Notes: a model not told the origin generated them from the letters alone. Counted from the stretch's first letter, positions 24,028-33,863 are shown. The stretch is 64,000 bases of DNA from Methylotenera_A sp963701715 (GCA_963701715.1 CAVPAX010000009.1:1-64000); one strand, 5' to 3'. Made by a program: numbers and translations.

Positions 24028-26438
24028 TTAAATATCCAGATTACTTGCACCCAGCGCATTGCTTTCAATAAACGCGCGGCGTGGCTCGACGTTATCGCCC
24101 ATCAACGTGGTGAAGATTTCATCGGCGGCAATCGCGTCATCAATCTGCACTTTCAGCAAGCGGCGCACTTTCGGGTCCATGGTGGTTTCCCACAGTTGTT
24201 CCGGGTTCATCTCGCCCAGGCCTTTGTAGCGTTGAATATTCAGCGTGTTTTTCGCCTCGCCAACAGCCAATCCAGCGCTTGTTTGAAGGTAGCTACGGCC
24301 TGCTCTTTCTCGTTACGTTTAATTACCGCACCCGCGCCGATTAAGCCATGCAACATGGTGGATACTTTTAGAATCTGGCGATAATCGCCGCTGCTTAAGA
24401 ACTCGGCATCTATCACGCAGCATTGCAGATTGCCATGCACGTATTTGTTCACTTCCAGCCTATAGGTATTGGTTTCTGCATCAAAGCCCACAATCACCTC
24501 GCTGCCAATTGCGCCTAAAATGGGGCGCAATTGCTCGGCCACTTTATTGGCGTTGGCTTCGCTGCTTAAATCGATTTCGCCCACGTCTTGAATCGCACGC
24601 AGCACGCTTTCGTCATACAGCGCGGCGATGCGACGAATCACCGCTTCGGTCAGTACCATTTGCTTGGCGATTTCGCCCAAGGGCTCGCCCGTGATAATGC
24701 CCGCATTGGTTTTGGTATCTAGCTCCGCGCCTTTAAGTGCGGAATTGAGCAGGTAAATATCCAGCTCCTGCTGGTCTTTTAAATAACGCTCGTCTTTGCC
24801 CTGCTTCACTTTATAAAGCGGCGGTTGTGCGATGTAAATATGGCCGCGCTCGACCAGCTCCGTCATTTGGCGATAGAAGAAAGTGAGCAATAGGGTGCGG
24901 ATGTGCGCACCGTCTACGTCAGCATCGGTCATGATGATAATGCGGTGATAGCGCAATTTCTCGGCGCTGAAATCATCTTTGCCGATACTGGTGCCCAGCG
25001 CGGTAATCAGTGTGGCGATTTCCTGGCTGCCCAATAATTTATCAAAACGTGCTTTTTCTACGTTTAGAATTTTACCTTTTAGCGGCAAAATGGCCTGGTT
25101 TTTACGGTCGCGCCCTTGTTTGGCAGAGCCGCCTGCAGAGTCACCCTCGACCAGGTAAAGCTCGCATAATGCCGGGTCTTTTTCCTGGCAATCGGCCAGT
25201 TTACCAGGTAAACCCAGCGTATCCATCACGCCTTTGCGGCGGGTGATTTCACGCGCTTTACGCGCTGCTTCGCGCGCACGTGCAGCATCCACAATTTTGC
25301 CGCAGATGATTTTTGCATCGGCCGGATTCTCGGCCAAAAAGTCGGCTAACTTTTGTGAAACCACTTCTGAAACCACTGGTTGCACCTCAGATGAAACCAG
25401 TTTGTCTTTGGTTTGTGATGAGAATTTAGGGTCCGGCACTTTTACCGAAAGCACGCAGGTAATGCCTTCGCGCATGTCGTCGCCCGTGGTTTCCACTTTG
25501 GCTTTTTTCGCCAGCTCGCTTTGTTCGATATATTGGTTCAGCGTGCGTGTCATGGCAGTACGCAGGCCGGTTAAGTGTGTGCCGCCATCGCGCTGCGGAA
25601 TGTTATTGGTAAAACATTGCACCGTTTCTGAATAACTATCGTTCCACTGCATAGCCACTTCAACCGTCATGCCGTCTTTTTCGCCAATGGCGTAGAAAAC
25701 TTTAGGATGCAACACTGTCTTCGTGCGGTTCATGTATTCCACAAAACCTTTAATTCCACCGGAATAAGCAAAATTTTCTGATTTGCCATTACGTTGATCG
25801 ATAAGCTCGATTTTGACGCCATTATTAAGAAACGAAAGTTCGCGAATACGCTTGGCCAGGATTTCAAAGTGATACTCGACCAGAACGAACGTTTCGACCG
25901 AAGCTAAAAAATGCACCTCGGTACCTTTTTTATCGGTTTTTCCTGTTAGCGCAAGCGGCGCGACTGGTACACCGCGACGGAATTCCATTTGATGCACTTG
26001 GCCATTACGATAAATTTTAAGGCGCAACCAATCGGAAAGCGCATTCACCACAGAAACGCCCACACCATGCAAACCACCAGAAACCTTGTATGAGTTTTGA
26101 TCGAACTTGCCACCAGCGTGCAGCTCGGTCATCACGATTTCGGCTGCAGAACGTTTTGGATCATGCTTATCATCATCTTTGATGTCGGTAGGAATGCCCC
26201 TGCCGTTGTCTGAGACGCTAATTGAGTTATCAGGGTGGATGATGACCTTAATATCGTCACAATGTCCTGCCAGCGCCTCGTCAATAGCGTTATCGAGCAC
26301 CTCAAACACCATATGATGCAAGCCGGAACCATCACTTGTGTCGCCGATGTACATGCCCGGGCGTTTGCGGACTGCATCAAGGCCTTCTAAAATTTTGATA
26401 CTGTCTGAGTTATATTCTTGCTGCGGTGCTTTTGCCAT
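24028..26438 (-). CDS. gyrB: DNA gyrase subunit B, broken by a one-base frameshift
   Basis: GyrB is the ATPase subunit of gyrase. Motifs are the GHKL ATP site (VLDNAIDEALAGH, GGLHGVGVSVVNAL), the TOPRIM domain (VEGDSAGGSAKQGRDRKNQA, DADVDGAHI) and the C-terminal RYKGLGEMNPEQLWETTMDP. The main frame ends early at 24,240 (WLLARRKTR), while AEAKNTLNIQRYKGLGEMN lies in the next frame to 24,028. One missing base at ~24,253-24,262 (GCGGAGGC to GCGAGGC) restores a protein of ~802 residues. The lost end is the part that contacts GyrA, so a real break should be lethal; sequencing error is likeliest. Confidence 0.93.
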
Positions 26439-26486
26439 ATTCGTTTCTTTTAAATAATTTTAGGTTTTGTTAATTGTTAAACAAGG

Positions 26487-27587
26487 TTAAATACGCATCG
26501 GCATGACTACATATTTGTAATTTTCATCATTGGGTACAGTAATCAAGCAGCTACTATTAGCGTCGGCAAATGAAAAATTAATATTTTCATCACTGACGTT
26601 GTTTAGCACATCGATTAAGTAAGTCACGTTAAAACCGATATCCAGCGCATCTTTCGCATACTCGATTTCGAGCTCTTCTTCTGCTTCTTCTTGCTCGGTA
26701 TTGGTGCTGATGAGTTTCAGATTGTTTTGGCTCAACACCATGCGGATTCCGCGGTATTTTTCATTTGAGAGTATCGATGCGCGCTGCATAGCTGTAAGTA
26801 TGCTTAACCGATTGGTAGTAAACGTATTTTGGTGGCCACTCGGAATCACACGGTTGTAATCAGGGAATTTGCCGTCGATAACTTTTGAAATTAACCGGAT
26901 ATCGCCAAATGTAAAGTTTACCTGGCCAGCATTAATTTCAATACTGACCTCTTCTTCACTGTCGTTAAGAAGCTTGATCAGCTCTATCACGGTTTTGCGG
27001 GGCAAGATAACTTCGGTTTTTTCATAGCTTTGGTTAAGCGTGGTTGAAGTAAAACTTAAGCGGTGTCCATCTGTGCCCACAACATTGAGCTTGTTCTCAT
27101 TCACTTCCAGCAACAAGCCATTCAGGTAATAGCGAATATCTTGCTGAGCCATTGCAAATTCAACCTGTTTAAGTAATTTTTTGAAAGCAATTTGGCTAAT
27201 ATTAACAAGAGTTCCTTCTCCTGCTACTTTAGTCATTATCGGATAATCTGCCGCTGGCAATGTCTGTAAATTAAAACGGCTTTTCCCCGCCTTAACCGTT
27301 ATGCGGCTATCGTTACTGACCATATCAATATCCACACCCTCCGGCAAAGAGCGACAGATATCTAATAATTTTTTTGCAGAAATAGTGGTCGATAATTCTC
27401 CATTGAACGTACTTTCAATATTCAGTGAAATTTGCATCTCCAGATCAGTTGCAGTGAGCTGTATGTTATTTTTTTTTGCTTCCAACAATAAATTTGAAAG
27501 GATTGGAAGTGTATGACGACGTTCAACAATACTGCTGACACTTGTAAGTGGTTTCAATAAGACTTCACGATTAATTTTTATTTGCAT
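26487..27587 (-). CDS. dnaN: DNA polymerase III beta sliding clamp
   Basis: A 366-residue beta clamp, made of three similar domains that form a dimeric ring around DNA. It starts MQIKINREVLLKPLTSVSSI and keeps the family blocks LPILSNLLLEAKKN, TDLEMQISL, FNLQTLPAADYP, GTDGHRLSF and the C-terminal YVVMPMRI, part of the protein-binding pocket. It lies between dnaA and gyrB, all leftward. A 299-base AT-rich gap separates it from dnaA. Confidence 0.97.
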   Translation of the reverse strand: MQIKINREVLLKPLTSVSSIVERRHTLPILSNLLLEAKKNNIQLTATDLEMQISLNIESTFNGELSTTISAKKLLDICRSLPEGVDIDMVSNDSRITVKAGKSRFNLQTLPAADYPIMTKVAGEGTLVNISQIAFKKLLKQVEFAMAQQDIRYYLNGLLLEVNENKLNVVGTDGHRLSFTSTTLNQSYEKTEVILPRKTVIELIKLLNDSEEEVSIEINAGQVNFTFGDIRLISKVIDGKFPDYNRVIPSGHQNTFTTNRLSILTAMQRASILSNEKYRGIRMVLSQNNLKLISTNTEQEEAEEELEIEYAKDALDIGFNVTYLIDVLNNVSDENINFSFADANSSCLITVPNDENYKYVVMPMRI

Positions 27588-27886
27588 GGTTAAGTTTTCC
27601 CAATGTACTTAAATATTTTAAGTTTTATGTATTTAATGGTTTTGTTTAATTATATGTTTAATATGTATTTAAAAAATAATAGTAATAATAATGTGTACTT
27701 TTTCTGTTAATAACTTTATTAAGCTTAAATAAATCAATGAGTTGTTATAATTATTTAGCTTGTTAAAAATAAACTTTTAAGTTGCGGATTAAATGTGCAC
27801 AAAAATACAGTTAATTAAAACTTAATGTTTTAATCATATTTAATCCACAAGTTGTTTCTACTTTAATCACAATATTTTTTTATGGC
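27588..27886. other. AT-rich dnaA-dnaN gap with DnaA-box-like sites
   Basis: Nearly all A and T, with long runs such as TTTAATATGTATTTAAAAAA. TAATCCACA at 27,841-27,849 matches the DnaA box TTATCCACA at 8 of 9 bases, and TGCGGATTA at 27,783-27,791 is an inverted site with two mismatches. This gap must hold the dnaN promoter and could be an unwinding element. It is one of two candidate parts of the origin (the other is at 29,280-29,500). Confidence 0.4.
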
Positions 27887-29266
27887 CTAATCCCTTATTA
27901 CTTGAGTCAAAAATCCGATATCTCTCGCAATTGCTTGATCATTTAAACGTAATTGCTCTATTTCTTCACATGCATGCATCACGGTTGTATGATGACGGCT
28001 GCCAAAAGCTTCGCCTATCTCTGGAAAGCTGTGGTTAGTAAGTTCTCGTGCCAGACTCATCGCGATTTGACGAGGACGCGCAAAGTTGCGCGAACGTTTT
28101 TTACTGTGCATTTCGCTCACCTTGATTTTGTAATAATCTGCGACAGTTTTCTGAATATTTTCGATAGTAATTTGACGACCGCGAACCGCGATTAAATCGC
28201 GCAGTGCATCTTTCGCTAGGTGGATATCTATGGCATGTCCGGTAAAGTTGGCCATGGCTATAATACGATTTAATGCGCCTTCCAGCTCGCGTACACTGGA
28301 GCGAATTTGCTTAGCGACAAAAAAAGCTACATCTTCATGCAGGTTGATTTTGGATTCTTCGGCTTTTTTAAGCAAAATGGCCACGCGCATTTCTAGTTCC
28401 GGCGGTTCTACGGCAACGGTTAAACCCCAGCTAAAGCGTGTACGCAAGCGTTCATCAACATCAATAATTTCTTTAGGATAAGTGTCGCAAGTAATCACAA
28501 TTTGTTTTTTTTCTTCAATCAAAGTGTTGAAGGCATAAAAAAACTCTTCTTGTGTACGAGTTTTTTTAGCAAAAAATTGAATATCGTCTATTAGCAATAA
28601 ATCCAACGAATGATATTGACGCTTAAACTCATCAAAAGCTTTATTTTCATAAGCTTTAACTACATCAGAAACGTAGCGTTCCGCATGCAGATAACGAATA
28701 TTGGCATCAGGGTTATGTTGTCTTAATTGGTTACCTATAGCTTGCAACAAATGTGTTTTACCTAACCCTACACCACCATAAATAAATAGCGGGTTATAGG
28801 CTTGACCCGGATTGTCCGCTACTTGAATTGCAGCAGCTCGCGCTAACTGGTTGGCACGTCCGGTGACATAATTATCAAAATTGAAACTGGTATTCAAGCC
28901 GGAAGCGCGTTCGCCTGTGCGGCGATTAACAGGAGGCTGAGCTGTTGTGACAATGCTTGGCGCCTGGATGTTTTCTAATAGAAACGTTTTTTTATTAGCG
29001 TTGCCATTAATTGTTTTGCTGGGAGCAGCTTTTTCATTAATCAATAACTCAATAACCGTATTTTGCGGCAATAACTCAGCCGCAATGGTTTCGATCTTGC
29101 CTAGAAAACGATCCTTTACCCACTGCTGCACAAATTTATTAGGGGCAAGTAAGCGAATAGAACCATCCCCAACTTCCATCTGTAAGGGCTTAATCCAAGT
29201 ATTATATTGTTGCGCAGACAGCTCTTGTTCAAAGCGATTAAGGCAGGTAGACCAAAAATTTTCCAT
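27887..29266 (-). CDS. dnaA: Chromosomal replication initiator DnaA
   Basis: A 459-residue initiator. Domain I is at ~1-80 (WIKPLQMEVGDGSIRLLAPN), followed by a short linker. The AAA+ domain has Walker A GGVGLGKTHLLQAIG, Walker B DLLLIDDIQFF and the sensor and arginine-finger region (RLRTRFSWGL). The C-terminal DNA-binding domain has the signature SRHHTTVMHACEEIEQL. It reads leftward, opposite to rpmH, which is the usual arrangement at a proteobacterial origin. Confidence 0.98.
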   Translation of the reverse strand: MENFWSTCLNRFEQELSAQQYNTWIKPLQMEVGDGSIRLLAPNKFVQQWVKDRFLGKIETIAAELLPQNTVIELLINEKAAPSKTINGNANKKTFLLENIQAPSIVTTAQPPVNRRTGERASGLNTSFNFDNYVTGRANQLARAAAIQVADNPGQAYNPLFIYGGVGLGKTHLLQAIGNQLRQHNPDANIRYLHAERYVSDVVKAYENKAFDEFKRQYHSLDLLLIDDIQFFAKKTRTQEEFFYAFNTLIEEKKQIVITCDTYPKEIIDVDERLRTRFSWGLTVAVEPPELEMRVAILLKKAEESKINLHEDVAFFVAKQIRSSVRELEGALNRIIAMANFTGHAIDIHLAKDALRDLIAVRGRQITIENIQKTVADYYKIKVSEMHSKKRSRNFARPRQIAMSLARELTNHSFPEIGEAFGSRHHTTVMHACEEIEQLRLNDQAIARDIGFLTQVIRD

Positions 29267-29362
29267 CGGTTGCCCGAAACCTCTTGCAGTTGTTAAGTTA
29301 ATGATTTTATTATATTATTTTATTAAACAAGCACAAACAAAATTAGTTTAAACACATATAAT

Positions 29363-29403
29363 TTATCCAGCTATTCTAGCTGGTTTAATTGGACTTATCC
29401 ACA
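29363..29403. other. DnaA boxes in the dnaA-rpmH gap, candidate origin
   Basis: A perfect DnaA box, TTATCCACA, lies at 29,395-29,403. A weaker one, TTATCCAGC, lies at 29,363-29,371 and overlaps a perfect hairpin CCAGCTA-TTC-TAGCTGG (29,367-29,383). The surroundings are AT-rich and gene direction switches here. Too few boxes are seen to call a full oriC from this gap alone. Confidence 0.5.
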
Positions 29404-29435
29404 GGCAATTACATATTTATTAAACTAAATATAGA

Positions 29436-29465
29436 TTGACAAAATAGGGGTTTATCGGGTTTAAT
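29436..29465 (+). promoter_or_regulatory. Sigma-70 promoter of rpmH
   Basis: TTGACA at 29,436-29,441 and TTTAAT at 29,460-29,465, with an 18-base spacer, lie 36 bases before the rpmH start. The -35 is a perfect consensus. Confidence 0.7.
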
Positions 29466-29501
29466 GTACGGCTTTGTAGCATTTGCTAGTTGGAGATTTC
29501 A

Positions 29502-29636
29502 ATGAAACGTACTTATCAACCTTCTAAAACTCGCCGCGCACGTACGCATGGCTTTTTAGTTCGCATGAAAACCAAAGGTGGTCGTGCTGTGATTGCCGCA
29601 CGCCGCGCTAAGGGTCGCACGCGTTTAGGTCTTTAA
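29502..29636 (+). CDS. rpmH: 50S ribosomal protein L34
   Basis: A 44-residue, arginine- and lysine-rich protein starting MKRTYQPSKTRRARTHG and ending with a typical GRTRLGL. It is a structural part of the large subunit. GGAG precedes the ATG by seven bases. It opens the rightward group rpmH-rnpA-yidD-yidC-mnmE found next to bacterial origins. Confidence 0.98.
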   Translation: MKRTYQPSKTRRARTHGFLVRMKTKGGRAVIAARRAKGRTRLGL

Positions 29637-29700
29637 TACTTAGATTGACTATTATCTAGTTTTGACAATAGTCAAAGTTTTAACCTAAAAAGATTATCAA

Positions 29701-30081
29701 TTGGCATCGTTTAGATTTACTAAACAAGCCAAGATTGTAAAAACGGATGATTTTTCATCCGTTTTTAATTTGCGCAAACGCATCGCAGAAAAACATTTAG
29801 TAATGCGTTATTGTTCAAATGAAGCCAACACTGTACGCTTGGGTTTGATAGTGAGTAAAAAAACGGCGAAACTTGCAGTACAGCGCAATTATATGCGACG
29901 AGTGTTAAGGGAGTTGTTTAGATTAAACCAGCACCGTTTACCAGCTGTTGATCTTGTTATCCAAGTGCAGAAAGCTTTTGAAAAGCCAGAGTTTATTGCG
30001 ATAAAACAAGAATTTGAATATTTAATGCAAAAACTAGTTACAAAATTATCGACAAACAAAAACGATTCAATTTCTAGTTGA
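29701..30081 (+). CDS. rnpA: Ribonuclease P protein component
   Basis: A 126-residue protein subunit of RNase P, which helps the RNA subunit trim tRNA 5' ends. The RNR signature region is VSKKTAKLAVQRNYMRRVLR, after FTKQAKIVKTDDFSSVF near the N-terminus. The start at 29,701 is TTG, giving the expected N-terminal block; no upstream in-frame ATG is better placed. It follows rpmH as in most bacteria. Confidence 0.95.
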   Translation: MASFRFTKQAKIVKTDDFSSVFNLRKRIAEKHLVMRYCSNEANTVRLGLIVSKKTAKLAVQRNYMRRVLRELFRLNQHRLPAVDLVIQVQKAFEKPEFIAIKQEFEYLMQKLVTKLSTNKNDSISS

Positions 30082-30093
30082 GGGATGTAGAAA

Positions 30094-30303
30094 ATGTCAC
30101 GTATTTTGATTGTACTCATTAAAGCGTATCAAATTGCGTTAAGTCCTTTTTTTGGTCAACAGTGTCGATTTACCCCAACCTGTTCAGAATATGCAATTGA
30201 AAGCATAAAAAAACATGGTGCTTTTAAAGGTTTTTTGCTTACAATAAAGCGATTATCACATTGTCATCCCTGGCATGTTGGTGGCCATGATCCTGTACCA
30301 TAA
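30094..30303 (+). CDS. yidD: Membrane protein insertion efficiency factor YidD
   Basis: A 69-residue protein with the YidD pattern: an amphipathic N-terminal helix (ILIVLIKAYQIALSPFFG), three conserved cysteines (QQCRFTPTCSEYA and HCHPWH) and the end GGHDPVP. It associates with the inner membrane and helps YidC insert proteins. It lies 12 bases after rnpA and 55 bases before yidC. Confidence 0.95.
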   Translation: MSRILIVLIKAYQIALSPFFGQQCRFTPTCSEYAIESIKKHGAFKGFLLTIKRLSHCHPWHVGGHDPVP

Positions 30304-30358
30304 TGTTTGTGCCAGAGTTTTACAAAAATTAATATAACTTACTGTTTATAAAGAATCT

Positions 30359-32005
30359 ATGGATACACGCCGTTTAATTTTATTTGTTATTTTTTCATTT
30401 TCTATCTTGATGCTGTGGGATTCATGGCAACAAAAAAATAACCCAATAGTATCTGGCCAGCTTGAAGTGGTACAAGAGGCAAATTCGCCAGTACCCGCAG
30501 CTACCGTAAAAACTGATGCCGCTACAGTTAACAATGTGGCAAGTGTGGATGGTTTTAAGCTTGAGCAAGGCCAGCGCATCAAAGTCACCACTGATTTATT
30601 CCAAGCCGAAATTGATACGGTTGGCGGAGATTTACGTCATTTAGCACTTAACAAGCATCGCGCAACGGAGGCCAAAGAAGACACTTTTGTGTTAATGGAT
30701 GACGCACAAAAGCCAATGCTGTACGTGGCGCAAACGGGTTTAATAGGCGGTGATTTACCAAATCATAAATCGTTGTTTACCAGCTCGGCCAGCAGTTATA
30801 CATTGGCTGCTGGTGCAGCAAGTCAAGAAGTGCGCCTGTCTTGGGCTGGCAATGGGATTAGCGTTGATAAGGTTTATACATTTCACCGTGGTAGCTACGT
30901 GATTGACGTAACTTACTATATCCATAATGGTAGTACAGCAGTTATCACGCCATCTGTTTATTATCAAATAGTACATGATAATCAATCTAAGCAAGGTTCA
31001 GCGATGATGCCAACATTTACAGGCGGGGCATATTTTACTGAGGCTGATAAATTTACGAAAATTAATTTCGGCGATATGGAGGAAAATAATCTTTCAAAAA
31101 CCACTAAAGATGGCTGGATTGGATTGGTTGAGCACTATTTTGCGAGTGCATGGATTCCCAAAGCTGGTGTAACGCGGGAGTTTTATACCAAACAATTATC
31201 AGAACACATTTTTGCACTTGGAGTTGTTACGCCAAACGCAAACATTGCCGCAGGAACAAAAACGGAAATTAGTGCAAAATTATTTGCAGGACCACAGACA
31301 GAAAAAGACTTAGCTGCAGCTGCTCCAGGATTAGAATATGCAGTAGATTATGGTTGGCTTACAGTCGTTGCGAAGCCTCTATTTTGGGTGCTTTCAAAAA
31401 TTCACACTTTGGTGCAAAACTGGGGAGTGGCGATCATTTTATTAACGGTTCTCATTAAAGCGTTATTTTTCCCACTTTCTGCAGCAAGTTATAAATCGAT
31501 GGCACAAATGCGAGAATTGGCACCGCGTCTGCAGTCGATGAAAGAAAAATTCGGTGACGATAAGCAAAAAATGCAACAAGCCATGATGGAGCTTTATCGC
31601 ACAGAAAAAATTAACCCAATGGGAGGTTGCTTGCCAATTCTAGTACAAATCCCTGTTTTTATTGCACTTTATTGGGTGTTGTTAGGTTCTGTGGAGTTGC
31701 GCCACGCTCCGTTTTTTGGTTGGATACAGGATTTGTCAGCTATTGACCCATGGTATGTGCTACCAATTTTAATGGGCGCGACAATGATTATCCAAACCTA
31801 TTTGAACCCAGCGCCCACTGATCCAATGCAGGCAAAAATCATGAAAATAATGCCGGTCGTATTCAGTGTATTTTTCTTCTTTTTCCCAGCAGGCTTGGTA
31901 TTATATTGGTTGGTAAACAATATCTTATCAATCTGGCAGCAATGGTATGTGAACAGAGTTATCCATGCTGCAGCATTAGCTAAAAAAGGTAATGCAAAAA
32001 AATAA
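30359..32005 (+). CDS. yidC: Membrane protein insertase YidC
   Basis: A 548-residue insertase of the Gram-negative type. It has an N-terminal membrane helix (~6-20), a large periplasmic beta domain (~60-340), and the conserved C-terminal core of five helices starting near WLTVVAKPLFWVLSKIH. The core includes MGGCLPILVQIPVFIALYWV and FFFFPAGLVLYWLVNNILS, and a Lys-rich tail follows. It inserts membrane proteins alone or with SecYEG. Its last 14 bases overlap mnmE. Confidence 0.97.
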   Translation: MDTRRLILFVIFSFSILMLWDSWQQKNNPIVSGQLEVVQEANSPVPAATVKTDAATVNNVASVDGFKLEQGQRIKVTTDLFQAEIDTVGGDLRHLALNKHRATEAKEDTFVLMDDAQKPMLYVAQTGLIGGDLPNHKSLFTSSASSYTLAAGAASQEVRLSWAGNGISVDKVYTFHRGSYVIDVTYYIHNGSTAVITPSVYYQIVHDNQSKQGSAMMPTFTGGAYFTEADKFTKINFGDMEENNLSKTTKDGWIGLVEHYFASAWIPKAGVTREFYTKQLSEHIFALGVVTPNANIAAGTKTEISAKLFAGPQTEKDLAAAAPGLEYAVDYGWLTVVAKPLFWVLSKIHTLVQNWGVAIILLTVLIKALFFPLSAASYKSMAQMRELAPRLQSMKEKFGDDKQKMQQAMMELYRTEKINPMGGCLPILVQIPVFIALYWVLLGSVELRHAPFFGWIQDLSAIDPWYVLPILMGATMIIQTYLNPAPTDPMQAKIMKIMPVVFSVFFFFFPAGLVLYWLVNNILSIWQQWYVNRVIHAAALAKKGNAKK

Positions 32006-33338
32006 GTTAGATACCATTGCCGCGATTGCTACAGCCTGTGGAGCGGGCGGCATAGGAGTGGTGCGTGTTTCTGGACCTCAAAGTCGGGGCATTGCAATTC
32101 AAATACTGGATCACTGCCCTGCCCCACGATATGCGGCATATTTACCTTTCTACGATACGAATCATCAATTAATAGATCGCGGCATCGCGATTTATTATCA
32201 AAATCCAAACTCATACACGGGAGAGGATGTACTTGAGTTGCAAGCACATGGCGGTACGGCGCTCATGCAAATCGTGTTAGCACGCTGTATAGAGCTAGGA
32301 GCACGCCAAGCAGAGCCTGGGGAGTTTACCCGACGTGCTTATTTAAACGATAAAATTGATTTGGCTCAGGCTGAGGCCGTGGCTGATGTGATTAATGCTT
32401 CAACTATAGAGGCCGCACGAAGTGCGGTTCGCTCTTTATCGGGGGAGTTTTCAAATAACATTAATCAGGTATTAGCCAAGTTGATTAATTTGCGTATGTA
32501 TGTTGAAGCTTGTTTAGACTTTCCGGAAGAAGAGATTGATTTCATTTCGCAAGGCAAAGTCGCTGAAAAATTAGAGTCAATAAAATTCGAGCTGAATTCA
32601 GTATTTGTAAAAGCTAAACAAGGTAGTTTATTGCGCGAAGGCATGCAAATCGTGTTGGTGGGTCAGCCCAATGTTGGAAAATCTAGCTTGATGAATCGGT
32701 TGAGTGGGGAAGAAGTTGCAATTGTGACCCCGATTGCTGGAACAACTAGGGATGCAATAAAAAGTTCTATACAAATCAATGGCGTGCCTTTGCATATTGT
32801 AGATACGGCAGGTTTGCGTGATACAAAAGACGAAGTAGAAAAAATCGGCATTTCCCGAACATATCAAGCCCTAGAAAACGCACAGGTCGCATTATTATTG
32901 ATAGATGCAGCTCATGGTATTGGCGATACAGAAAAATCGATTTTAACGCGCTTGCCGCAAGAAATTACTAAAATATGGGTACATAATAAAATAGATGCCA
33001 CGAATGAAATGGCCAAAATTGTAGAAAAAACCGGTGAAACGCATATTTATCTTTCCGCGAAAACGGGCGACGGTATTGACCGGCTAAAACAACATTTATT
33101 GAACATTGCGGGCTACCAGCAAAATGCAGAAGGTGTTTTTATGGCACGTGCACGACATTTAGAAGCGCTAAAGCAAGTGGATGAACATTTGCAATTAGCA
33201 TACAACAATATCAGCCAGGCAGAATTAATCGCAGAAGAGCTGAGTTTGGCACAAGATGCGTTAAGTAGTATTACCGGTGAATTTACACCAGATGATTTGC
33301 TGGGCGAGATATTTTCTAAATTTTGCATTGGTAAGTAA
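31992..33338 (+). CDS. mnmE: tRNA modification GTPase MnmE
   Basis: A 448-residue GTPase that works with MnmG to modify wobble U34 of certain tRNAs. The N-terminal formyl-tetrahydrofolate-binding domain has GAGGIGVVRVSGP. The G domain has GQPNVGKSSLMNRL (G1), GTTRDAI (G2), DTAGLRDT (G3) and NKID (G4), and the C-terminal end is CIGK with the essential cysteine. It starts inside the yidC 3' end (14-base overlap, another frame). mnmG is only 1.8 kb away on the same strand. Confidence 0.97.
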   Translation: MQKNKLDTIAAIATACGAGGIGVVRVSGPQSRGIAIQILDHCPAPRYAAYLPFYDTNHQLIDRGIAIYYQNPNSYTGEDVLELQAHGGTALMQIVLARCIELGARQAEPGEFTRRAYLNDKIDLAQAEAVADVINASTIEAARSAVRSLSGEFSNNINQVLAKLINLRMYVEACLDFPEEEIDFISQGKVAEKLESIKFELNSVFVKAKQGSLLREGMQIVLVGQPNVGKSSLMNRLSGEEVAIVTPIAGTTRDAIKSSIQINGVPLHIVDTAGLRDTKDEVEKIGISRTYQALENAQVALLLIDAAHGIGDTEKSILTRLPQEITKIWVHNKIDATNEMAKIVEKTGETHIYLSAKTGDGIDRLKQHLLNIAGYQQNAEGVFMARARHLEALKQVDEHLQLAYNNISQAELIAEELSLAQDALSSITGEFTPDDLLGEIFSKFCIGK

Positions 33339-33357
33339 CCTTGAATGTAAAGCAAAT

Positions 33358-33387
33358 AAAAAAGGCGCATCAATGCGCCTTTTTTAA
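33358..33387. terminator. Bidirectional terminator between mnmE and yegP
   Basis: AAAAAAGGCGCAT-CA-ATGCGCCTTTTTT is a tight hairpin with A and T runs on either side, between two convergent genes. Confidence 0.9.
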
Positions 33388-33400
33388 TGAGAAAATTTAA

Positions 33401-33736
33401 TTAAGCAGACAAATCTACCACTTCAGCATCTGGCGCATTTTTTTTCACAGATTCAATACCATTGTCACGCCCAGCTTCCGATTCATATTGCTGGCTTTGG
33501 CCAATCACTTGATGATTACCTGCTTTAATCACAAAGTAAGGTTTGCCGGATTTTGATACCAAACGTTCATAACGCTCTTCCATGCCTGCATTTTTTTTGA
33601 TTGATTCGATACCATTTAATGCGCTGGCCTTGGTTTCATACATTTCGGATTGCAAAATAATTTGGCCATTACCTGCCAAAAGATTGAAGTGCGTTTGTCC
33701 GCTTTTTGCTGTTTTTACTTCAAATTTACCTGCCAT
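33401..33736 (-). CDS. YegP family DUF1508 protein (two repeats)
   Basis: A 111-residue protein made of two copies of the DUF1508 repeat: GKFEVKTAKSGQTHFNLLAG with SALNGIESIKKNA, then YERLVSKSGKPYFVIKAGNH with GRDNGIESVKKNA. Each repeat has the family's YFVIKAGNxQVI-type strand pair. Function is unsettled; the fold is a small beta dimer. It is a single-gene unit between two rightward clusters. A parS site lies about 110 bases upstream of its start. Confidence 0.92.
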   Translation of the reverse strand: MAGKFEVKTAKSGQTHFNLLAGNGQIILQSEMYETKASALNGIESIKKNAGMEERYERLVSKSGKPYFVIKAGNHQVIGQSQQYESEAGRDNGIESVKKNAPDAEVVDLSA

Positions 33737-33847
33737 ACCATTCTCCTCATTTTTGCGTCGGTGAAAGCGCCATTAGTCGCTATTGATACTATAGGCGCGC
33801 AATGTCAGATTCGTCAAGAGCCAAAATATGTAAATTATTTTAAATAG

Positions 33848-33863
33848 TGTTTCACGTGAAACA
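33848..33863. promoter_or_regulatory. parS: parS centromere site 1
   Basis: TGTTTCACGTGAAACA, the exact 16-base ParB-binding palindrome, lies in the gap between yegP and the cytochrome b561 gene, 4.6 kb from parB. Two more copies occur at 35,053 and 36,624. Confidence 0.97.
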
